NCBI GenBank assembly: GCA_947311265.1
Contig: CAMZKQ010000061.1
Location: 1-11,452 of the forward strand
Direction of reading: 5' to 3'
Source of the DNA: an uncultured Chlorobiota bacterium
GTDB lineage: Bacteria; Bacteroidota; Bacteroidia; Bacteroidales; JAADGE01
Length of the DNA: 11,452 nt
Shown: one piece after another, positions 5,849-11,452 of the stretch
Layout of the letters: the number at the start of each line of letters is the position of its first letter
Position numbering within the stretch: the stretch's first letter is position 1
Notes under the pieces: model-generated
What the model saw: only the letters and a program-made list of their open reading frames with translations
Database searches by the model: none
Told to the model about the DNA's origin: nothing
Position numbers and translations under genes: made by a program

Positions 5849-6397
5849 TTAATTTTGGTTTATGCTTTTAGGTACTTTTACTGCAACAACGTAAAAAGCT
5901 AAATTTTCTTCTACCGGGATGAGTTGAAAATCAATTAAACTTTCTGCGGTAAGTGCCACCTGAATTAATCCAATATTTCCTCCGCCTTTTGAGCTTGGTG
6001 GCAATTTTCGGTACTCTCTTTTTAAGCTCCTTAGTTCTTTTCTGTCTAATTTATTAATGGCCTCGCATTTTGCAATTACGGGTTTAATTTTCTCTGTATC
6101 GGTCATGTTTCCAGTTGCAAAAACAAAGTGATTATCCAGCTCTTGGATAGTCATAGTGCCAATTCCTGCAATACTACCGTCTTTTGCTTTTTTCTGCTCG
6201 GCAGAATAGTAGGAGATATTCTGAGCCAATTCAATAAAGATTTTAAAAATCTTTTTGTTTAGAACAGGGTTTAGCGAAAGTGAGGCTTCTATATTTTTTG
6301 CAATAACCGAAAGCACTTGGCTATCAAATGGGCCAGTGTATGAGATGCGAACATCTTTTCTTGTCATAGTCGTGAATAATTCTTCTTCTTCTTGCAT
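5849..6397 (-). CDS. SiaB-family protein kinase, first paralogue (DUF6272)
   Basis: 182 residues, first gene of the siaB-siaB-siaB-siaC unit. Features: ISYTGPFD (18-25), FIELAQNISYYSAE with the N-box-like E56 and N60, AGIGTMTIQ (77-85), FVFATGN (91-97), LDRKELRSLKREYRK (117-131) and GGGNIGLIQVALT (138-150). These correspond to the fold and ATP-site features of SiaB, the cytoplasmic kinase of SiaC in Pseudomonas. The glycine loop before GLI reads SSKGGGN where both neighbours have GNAH, so it differs near the presumed ATP lid. The ATG at 6397 begins MQEEEELF; an internal ATG (M11) is a possible alternative start. The second paralogue begins 18 bases after its stop. A candidate promoter lies about 37 bases upstream of the start. 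Confidence 0.83.
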   Translation of the reverse strand: MQEEEELFTTMTRKDVRISYTGPFDSQVLSVIAKNIEASLSLNPVLNKKIFKIFIELAQNISYYSAEQKKAKDGSIAGIGTMTIQELDNHFVFATGNMTDTEKIKPVIAKCEAINKLDRKELRSLKREYRKLPPSSKGGGNIGLIQVALTAESLIDFQLIPVEENLAFYVVAVKVPKSINQN

Positions 6398-6433
6398 TTT
6401 TTTCGGATTTTAAGATAGTGTATCCGTATATAT

Positions 6434-6463
6434 CAAATACATAAATCGTGCAAAACTTTACAA
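6434..6463 (-). promoter_or_regulatory. Candidate promoter of the siaB-siaC unit
   Basis: On the minus strand TTG (6463-6461) is followed after 19 bases by TGTATTTG (6441-6434). This fits TTG-N19-TAnnTTTG except for G in place of A at the second position of the -7 element. It would start transcription near 6428, about 30 bases before the first siaB ATG. An inverted repeat overlaps its upstream half. Confidence 0.4.
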
Positions 6464-6507
6464 TAGTACAAAAAAAAGTATTTAAAATTAAATTAATGTA
6501 AAGTTTT
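6452..6507. repeat. 11-bp inverted repeat overlapping the siaB promoter
   Basis: AAAACTTTACA (6452-6462) recurs as its exact reverse complement TGTAAAGTTTT at 6497-6507, with 34 bases between. The proximal arm lies between and over the -33 and -7 elements of the candidate promoter and the distal arm lies upstream of it, so a pair of regulator sites is possible. In AT-rich DNA an 11-mer pair may also arise by chance. The remainder of 6398-6564 holds nothing else I can support. Confidence 0.4.
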
Positions 6508-6564
6508 CTTGCAATATTTTTGTTTCTGCTTAAGTTTAGTAATTCTAAGGCTGTAATTATTTAA

Positions 6565-7413
6565 TTATACCATTATCTTAATGGCTTGTGTACTTGCCTG
6601 TTGGGCAAGTTTGTTGTTTAATGTTAAATTTATTTTATTCCGCTCTGCCCAGCCAATAAATGTGTTGGTATCTAAATTCCCAACAAGTGTTTTACCAGAC
6701 AGTGGGCAACCCCCAATGCCACTAAAAACAGTATCAAAATTTCGGCAGCCTGCATGGTAAGCGGCCTCTATTTTTTGTTCAGCTTCGGTGTTGGTCGTGT
6801 GCAAGTGTATATTAAAATCAATAGTTGGAAATTCGTTTGTTGCGGCCGAAAAAATTTGGTCTATTATATAAGGTGTACCCGACGAAAAAGTATCTGTCAA
6901 GGGGATAAAGTCTAAATCATAGTGTTTAATTGTTTCAATCATAGCTAGGACAATGTCAGTATTCCAAGTTTCCCCGTAAGGGTTACCAAAGGCTGCGGAT
7001 AGCGAAATTATCATTTTTTTATTGTGCTTTGCACAAATATTTGCTGTTAAATCAATGTCTTTAAGTGCCTTATCGAAATTAGAGCGTAAGTTTTTTTCTA
7101 AAAATATTTCAGAAACTGAAAATGGGTAACTGATATAATCTACCCGCTGGTGAGCTGCTGCTTTTTCTGCATAGCGAGAATTACCGGCTATAATTAAAAT
7201 TTTTGTATCGCTACCCGAGCGATCAATTTGGCTTAAAACTGCTGTGGTATCTGCCATTTGCGGAATTGCACGTGAAGAAACAAAGCTACCAGCATCAATT
7301 ATATCAAACCCAACTTTCATTAATAAATTGATGTAATCAATTTTAGATTTGGTCGGAATAAATTGTGCTAGTCCCTGCATGGCATCTCTGGGCGACTCTG
7401 TTAGTTTTAGCAT
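6565..7413 (-). CDS. Hydroxymethylglutaryl-CoA lyase
   Basis: Cleaves 3-hydroxy-3-methylglutaryl-CoA to acetyl-CoA and acetoacetate, the last step of leucine degradation; a TIM-barrel enzyme of the HMGL-like/DRE-TIM group, cytoplasmic. The 282 residues carry the expected residues: ESPRDAMQG with R9 and D10 (catalytic Arg and metal-binding Asp of the family), DAGSFVSSRAIPQM (40-53), SLSAAFGNPYGE (137-148), HLHTTN with metal ligands H203 and H205, and the flexible catalytic loop GGCPLSGKTLVGNL with C236 and N246. SFVS and the Cys loop favour HMG-CoA lyase over homocitrate or isopropylmalate synthases. The length is normal and there is no targeting peptide. It is divergent from rlmN across 152 bases that hold a candidate promoter for each direction. 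The siaB unit follows 167 bases downstream on the same strand. Other leucine-pathway genes are not adjacent. Confidence 0.9.
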   Translation of the reverse strand: MLKLTESPRDAMQGLAQFIPTKSKIDYINLLMKVGFDIIDAGSFVSSRAIPQMADTTAVLSQIDRSGSDTKILIIAGNSRYAEKAAAHQRVDYISYPFSVSEIFLEKNLRSNFDKALKDIDLTANICAKHNKKMIISLSAAFGNPYGETWNTDIVLAMIETIKHYDLDFIPLTDTFSSGTPYIIDQIFSAATNEFPTIDFNIHLHTTNTEAEQKIEAAYHAGCRNFDTVFSGIGGCPLSGKTLVGNLDTNTFIGWAERNKINLTLNNKLAQQASTQAIKIMV

Positions 7414-7461
7414 TGCTTCGCTGTGGGAATTAAAATTTATAAATTAGGGGCTTATTTTCCG

Positions 7462-7493
7462 TAAAGATATTTTTTTTTTTCAAACTTGCAAAA
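7462..7493 (-). promoter_or_regulatory. Candidate promoter of the HMG-CoA lyase gene with A11 spacer tract
   Basis: On the minus strand TTTTG (7493-7489) is followed after 19 bases by TATCTTTA (7469-7462), matching TAnnTTTG except for the last base. The spacer contains an uninterrupted run of eleven A (7480-7470 on this strand). The leader to the ATG at 7413 would be about 43 bases. Confidence 0.4.
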
Positions 7494-7565
7494 CACTTTT
7501 TTAAATTTTATACAGAAATATTTATAATTTCGCCTAATTATTTATATACTGTAACTTTACTTTTG

Positions 7566-8582
7566 ATGAAAATAAATTTATTCGGAAAAACACTAGAAGA
7601 ATTAAAAATTATAGTACAAGAAAATGGTTTGCCCAAATTTACTGCAAACCAGATTGCTAGTTGGCTATATCAAAAAAATATAACAAGGATTGAGCAGATG
7701 ACCAATTTGTCGAAAAAAAACTGACAAAAGTTGCAAGAAAATTATCAGTTTGGGATAACACTACCTACCGACGAGCAAGAATCTACCGATGGTACAAAGA
7801 AATACCTTTATGCCGTGGCTGGCGAAAAATTTATAGAAACTGCCTTTATTCCTGAAAAGGAAAGAGCAACGCTTTGTGTGTCCTCGCAAAAGGGCTGCAA
7901 AATGGGTTGTAAATTTTGCATGACGGCACGCCAAGGCTTTCAGGGGCACCTTACGGCTGGCGAAATTGTAAACCAGCTACGCAGCCTGCCCGAAAGAAGT
8001 CGGATTTCAAACATCGTATATATGGGTATGGGCGAGCCTTTCGATAATATTGATGAGCTATTAAAGAGCTTGGAAATTTTAACTTCCGACTGGGGATTTG
8101 CCATGTCGCCACAGCGGATAAATGTATCGTCCATTGGGGTAATTCCGGCTTTGAAACGCTTTTTGGCTGAAAGCCAATGTCGCCTAGCAATAAGTTTGCA
8201 CTCGCCCTTTGAAGAGGAGCGGCTACAAATTATGCCGGTGCAGAAAATTCACCCAATGAAGGAGGTGTTGAGAGTTATCCGTAATCATGATTTTGGGCGG
8301 CAACGCCGAGTGTCTTTTGAGTATATTTTGCTTAAAGATTTTAACGATACGCAAAGGCACGCCAATGAATTGGCGAAAATTTTAAACGGTATTAATTGCC
8401 GCATCAACCTTATAAAATTTCATGATATTCCTGATGCTGAATTTCCGGGAAGTAGCCCCGCAACGATTGAAAAGTTTAAAAATATGCTCCTAAAAAAAGG
8501 CATAATGACTACCCTACGAAAATCTCGTGGGCAAGATATTGATGCGGCTTGTGGCTTACTTTCGACAAAAAAGTTAAATTAA
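7566..8582 (+). CDS. rlmN: 23S rRNA (A2503-C2)/tRNA (A37-C2) methyltransferase RlmN, interrupted by an in-frame TGA
   Basis: Radical-SAM enzyme that methylates C2 of A2503 in 23S rRNA and of A37 in some tRNAs. The frame from the ATG at 7566 reads MKINLFGKTLEELK, a normal RlmN N-terminal helical domain, up to MTNLSKKN. It then meets TGA at 7722-7724 (codon 53) and continues in the same frame as QKLQENYQFG to the TAA at 8580. The TGA sits where relatives have Arg (SKxNRxKL), so a CGA or AGA codon has probably changed by one base. Counted through the stop the product is 338 positions, a normal length. Catalytic parts are intact: C104 in TLCVSSQ, the 4Fe-4S motif GCKMGCKFC (C111, C115, C118), MGMGEPFDN, the SLHSP segment and the C-terminal methyl-carrying C329 in DIDAACG. 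Restart at TTG 7731 would lose the N-terminal domain. Sequencing error, nonsense mutation or readthrough (context TGA-C) remain open. Confidence 0.9.
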
Positions 8583-8602
8583 AATAGTTTGCTCTAACTA
8601 TT
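8583..8602. terminator. Possible bidirectional terminator between rlmN and the SprE-like gene
   Basis: AATAGTT (8583-8589) and AACTATT (8596-8602) form a 7-bp stem with a 6-base loop, spanning the 15 bases between the two convergent stop codons and including the TAG of the SprE-like gene. On the minus strand it is followed by TTAATTTAAC and soon by a T6 run, giving modest support for termination of the SprE-like transcript. On the plus strand no T-run follows. Confidence 0.35.
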
Positions 8603-11258
8603 CGGGGAAATACTGCTCCTTAAAAAATGCCATGTATTTAGAGGTCTCTTTTAGCTTTTGCATCTTTTTAAAGTTACCTTCCGAAATTACAAAATCTACA
8701 TAATCGCTTGTAGGCACTTCCTTTAATACGTTACCCGTTTTTAGCCCGTTAAAGAACTGCATGGCCTGATTCTTCCCGTCCATTAGCTTTACTAAAAGTT
8801 GCACGGTGGAATCTTTTAGGGTTACTTGTTCGATTTTAAATTTCTTATCGGGAAACTTTTTTATACCATAGTTGACCAACTGAAAACGCAAACTTCTAAT
8901 TTTTTGCTTGTCTTTTTTCAGTACGATGGCGTAGTAATATTTGGCATTTTCTTCAAATTTAAAGAGGTCTTTTTTAAATTTTCCTGATGCAATTACTTTT
9001 AGAATATCTTTTGCACGTGGTGTAATTTCCGATTTGGGGTATTTTTGGCTAATCGTTTTCAAAAGAACTACCATTTGCTGTGTTTTGCCCAGTTCGCCTA
9101 GCGAAAGTGCTTTTAAGAAAAGCAATTTAGGGCTTAAATCGTTGCCCGGGGAAATGCTAATTGCTTTCTCCGATTTTGTAATTGTAGTGTTGTAATTTTT
9201 GCTTTGGTAAGCATTGTATGCTTGTGAGTATAAGGTATTTACAATGTCTTTGGTCGCTTCTAGCTTCTTTAGGTAATTGGGGTCGGTCAGGATATTGGCA
9301 TACTTGCTATCGGGGTATTTTTTCAAGATAATTTGGCGGTATTTTTCAGCCTCTATTTTGTTGTTAAGTAATTTGTAATTAATGAGGTATAAGTTAAAAT
9401 AAGCCTCTATTGTGTAGCGGTTTTTAGGAAACCGCTTGGTGAGTTGTAGGTATAATTTTTCGGCTTCAGGGTAATCTTTCATTTTTTTCTCGTAGATGCC
9501 CGCACCAGTATATAAAGCCTGAGCAATTTTTGCATCAGAGGCTACTACCATTGAGTCGGTCAGTGGGAGGTCTTGTAAATAAAAGGCTGGTTTTTTATTA
9601 TCTGTAACCCTTGAAGAGTCTGCATTTTCATTGTTGTCTGTATGCTCTACAAGGGTAATGGCTTTATTTTTTCGTCGCCAATTATCGGAGAGTTTTCTGC
9701 GGCCCCATTTTTTCTGAAATTCGGAACGCCCCATGGCCATAGCGGCAGGGTTATAAAAATACCATTTTCCTTTTTTTGAAATATCTCTTGCCACTTCCGA
9801 GGGGACATAAACAGTATTGTTTTCGGCTTTTTTTCTTCTTTCTTCGGCTTTAATTTCCTCTATGATATTGGCAATTATTTGGTTGCGTTTCTCTTCTGGC
9901 ATTTTTGCAACACGTTGTACACTGTCCTGAAAGGCAATAATGCGGAGGTTATCAATTAGGCTGCCCAAGTTTTTTGCCTTGCGAGAAATCTCCTGATAAT
10001 CAGGGTGTTTTTTGTCCAGTGCCGTCATGGTGCTATCGTAGTAGGCATTGGCTGGGATATACTCTGGTCGGGCGAAGAAAATATCTGCCAAAGCTAAAAA
10101 GGAAAGTGCTTTTTGGTCGGCATTTGTAGTGCTTTTTTCGGCAGAAAGCAGGTAGTTTTCAACAGCTGCAGGCTCGTCTTTAGCTTTCATTTCTACTTCG
10201 GCAAGGGCATAGTAAATTTGGTCAAAGTAGTCTATATTTTTATCATCTTTAAGCATTTTTGTTAATATTTTCCGAAGTTCTGGTAAGTTTTCTGCCCCCG
10301 ATGAGCGTGCCAAATTTATTTTGGCACTAAAAGTCATATCATAATTAGGATTGATTTTTACGACCTCTGCGTAAAGGTCGGCAGCAACAGTTTCATTGCC
10401 CATTTTTTGGTTCAGCTGGGCTAGCAAGAATTTTAGCCTTGCTTTTTTCTTCTTGCGTTTGGTTTTATTAATAGCCCTATCGAGCATCACAAGGGCTTTT
10501 GCGTACTCTTTCTGGCGAATAAAAATATCGGTATAAATTAAATCTACTTGACGTTCTCGCCAGAGGTCGTGTTTTTTTTGCTTTTTTAAAATGTCAGAAA
10601 AGAAGTTCTGGGCAGGTGTTTTTTTCTGTGTTTTAAGTTGTTCTTTTTGTATTTTTTTTTCAGATTTTATTAACTCCAAATAAGTAATGGCATCTTTGTA
10701 ATCGCCTAGTTCTGTGTATGTTCTTGCCGCCCAAAGCATGGCATCAAAGCGGGTTTCCTCGGTTTTGAATTTGGTAATAATCAGGAGCAAGGATTTTAGT
10801 GCCAAGCGGTGCTCGTGTTTATAAAAATTGGCCTTACCAATGAGTAAATAAGCGTCATCTACCCATTTATTATACTCATTTTTATTGTAAAATGCTTTCT
10901 CTTTTTTGGTGCGTGCTTTGCTCGAATTTTTCCTTACCGGTTTGTTGGTTATCGAATGAAATTTTATCAGTTTTACAGATTTTTTTATTACAGCGTCCAT
11001 CTCCGAACTGGCCACCAAGGCTACTTCTTTGCGTTGAACGGGGAATACGGGCAAAAGAATAGTGTAATTTTCGGGCACTTTTGCTATTTTTTTTTCGCCT
11101 GCTTTAAAACTTTCTTTGCCGTTAAAATAGACATTAAACTTAGAGGTTGTATTGTGAAATGCCCTACGCATGGGCGTATTTTTTTCTGTAGAGCAAGAAA
11201 ATAGCACGATGGCTAGCAAGGTCGAAATTGGAAATAAAAATTTCTGTTTTTTATACAT
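8598..11258 (-). CDS. sprE: SprE/PorW-like TPR lipoprotein of the type IX secretion/gliding system
   Basis: 886-residue lipoprotein resembling SprE (Flavobacterium) / PorW (Porphyromonas), needed for type IX secretion and gliding. A signal peptide with lipobox LFSC gives an acylated Cys22. The start RRAFHNTTSKFNVYFNG (31-47) is the family's conserved N-terminus. TPR-like helical pairs follow: WVDDAYLLIGKANFYKHEHRLALKSL (about 132-157, split here only for naming), 170-200, 233-262, 277-302, 345-372 and 380-412. A charged coiled-coil-like stretch (about 440-480) precedes the family signature GKWYFYNPAAMAMG...FQKKWGRRKLSDNWR (497-528). More TPR-like units lie at 578-655 and 673-760, and a globular C-terminus follows (about 773-886, YYYAIVLKK to YMAFFKEQYF). 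The length fits SprE rather than the shorter PorW. It is probably attached to the outer membrane, facing the periplasm. No other T9SS gene is in the window. It is convergent with rlmN. Confidence 0.87.
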   Translation of the reverse strand: MYKKQKFLFPISTLLAIVLFSCSTEKNTPMRRAFHNTTSKFNVYFNGKESFKAGEKKIAKVPENYTILLPVFPVQRKEVALVASSEMDAVIKKSVKLIKFHSITNKPVRKNSSKARTKKEKAFYNKNEYNKWVDDAYLLIGKANFYKHEHRLALKSLLLIITKFKTEETRFDAMLWAARTYTELGDYKDAITYLELIKSEKKIQKEQLKTQKKTPAQNFFSDILKKQKKHDLWRERQVDLIYTDIFIRQKEYAKALVMLDRAINKTKRKKKKARLKFLLAQLNQKMGNETVAADLYAEVVKINPNYDMTFSAKINLARSSGAENLPELRKILTKMLKDDKNIDYFDQIYYALAEVEMKAKDEPAAVENYLLSAEKSTTNADQKALSFLALADIFFARPEYIPANAYYDSTMTALDKKHPDYQEISRKAKNLGSLIDNLRIIAFQDSVQRVAKMPEEKRNQIIANIIEEIKAEERRKKAENNTVYVPSEVARDISKKGKWYFYNPAAMAMGRSEFQKKWGRRKLSDNWRRKNKAITLVEHTDNNENADSSRVTDNKKPAFYLQDLPLTDSMVVASDAKIAQALYTGAGIYEKKMKDYPEAEKLYLQLTKRFPKNRYTIEAYFNLYLINYKLLNNKIEAEKYRQIILKKYPDSKYANILTDPNYLKKLEATKDIVNTLYSQAYNAYQSKNYNTTITKSEKAISISPGNDLSPKLLFLKALSLGELGKTQQMVVLLKTISQKYPKSEITPRAKDILKVIASGKFKKDLFKFEENAKYYYAIVLKKDKQKIRSLRFQLVNYGIKKFPDKKFKIEQVTLKDSTVQLLVKLMDGKNQAMQFFNGLKTGNVLKEVPTSDYVDFVISEGNFKKMQKLKETSKYMAFFKEQYFPE

Positions 11259-11293
11259 TATTGATATAGATTTTGTCGTATATTTTAGAAACG

Positions 11294-11301
11294 CAAATTT
11301 A
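11294..11301 (-). promoter_or_regulatory. Candidate -7 element of the SprE-like gene
   Basis: The minus strand carries TAAATTTG (11301-11294), a perfect TAnnTTTG, placing a transcription start near 11288 and a leader of about 30 bases before the ATG at 11258. No TTG lies at the usual 17-23 base distance upstream; the nearest candidate is TTAG. The call therefore rests on the -7 element alone. Confidence 0.4.
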
Positions 11302-11391
11302 TTAAATTAAGTGTGATTTTATTTCTAAGGCGGTTAAATTTAAGTTTTTTTAGGTTTTGAAAAATTATATTTTGTAAGTTGGGTAAAAGTT

Positions 11392-11422
11392 TCTAAGTTT
11401 ATAAATTGTTAGCAAACTTAGA
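11392..11422. repeat. 9-bp inverted repeat upstream of the SprE-like gene
   Basis: TCTAAGTTT (11392-11400) and AAACTTAGA (11414-11422) pair perfectly around a 13-base loop. It lies about 90 bases upstream of the candidate -7 element, near the window edge, and could be the 3' hairpin of a gene outside the window or an upstream regulatory site. No long T-run follows on either strand. Nothing else is supportable in 11302-11452. Confidence 0.3.
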
Positions 11423-11452
11423 GCTATCTAAAATTGTTTTTGATAAAATTAA

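Noticed and set aside
7535..7559. Promoter for rlmN (TAATTTCG or TAACTTTA)
   Set aside because: Both are imperfect -7 matches, neither has a TTG at the right distance, and the second would leave almost no leader before the ATG at 7566.
7722..7724. TGA recoded as a sense codon in this organism
   Set aside because: Known recodings give Trp or Gly, whereas the position is Arg in relatives; tryptophan codons inspected in the window are TGG. Left only as a check within a finding.
1..11452. Mobile elements, CRISPR arrays, tRNA or rRNA genes
   Set aside because: No transposase, integrase or phage-like protein, no regularly spaced direct repeats and no tRNA or rRNA motif was seen on either strand.

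Overview
The window looks like a low-GC Bacteroidota chromosome segment. Evidence: a long SprE/PorW-type lipoprotein of the type IX secretion/gliding system, promoters of the Bacteroidota form TTG-N19-TAnnTTTG (the best at 68-99), start codons without clear Shine-Dalgarno sites, and FolP and RlmN variants typical of the phylum (GAYSSRPG in FolP, NLSKxN in RlmN). A finer placement is not possible from this sequence. Of the twelve genes, ten end in TAA, two in TAG and none in TGA.

Layout: (i) 68-1776, plus strand: a promoter, a crotonase-family enoyl-CoA hydratase whose first 11 or so codons are out of frame with the rest at an A9 run, then folP 6 bases later. (ii) 1805-4010, minus strand: a signal-peptide-bearing thioredoxin-fold protein, a cytoplasmic peroxiredoxin-like protein and a DUF6695-like protein. 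The last two are tightly coupled. A 16-bp perfect inverted repeat lies immediately before the first gene. (iii) 4257-6397, minus strand: three consecutive SiaB-like kinase paralogues followed by one SiaC-like phosphoprotein, read from a candidate promoter at 6434-6463. (iv) 6565-7413, minus strand: hydroxymethylglutaryl-CoA lyase, divergent from (v) 7566-8582, plus strand: rlmN, interrupted by an in-frame TGA at a normally conserved arginine. (vi) 8598-11258, minus strand: SprE/PorW-like lipoprotein, convergent with rlmN.

The most interesting unit is the siaB-siaB-siaB-siaC cluster. In Pseudomonas aeruginosa SiaB phosphorylates SiaC, SiaA (a PP2C phosphatase) reverses this, and SiaC controls the diguanylate cyclase SiaD. 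Here the kinase is triplicated, all copies keep the motifs expected for nucleotide binding, and neither a phosphatase nor a cyclase is in the window. This suggests a partner-switching module that integrates several inputs and has an unknown output.

Two housekeeping genes (enoyl-CoA hydratase and rlmN) carry apparent lesions near their 5' ends, each beside a poly-A run. Sequencing error, transcriptional slippage or readthrough, and real inactivation cannot be separated from the sequence alone. The remaining genes are metabolic or housekeeping and show no sign of mobile DNA, phage genes, tRNA, rRNA or CRISPR.
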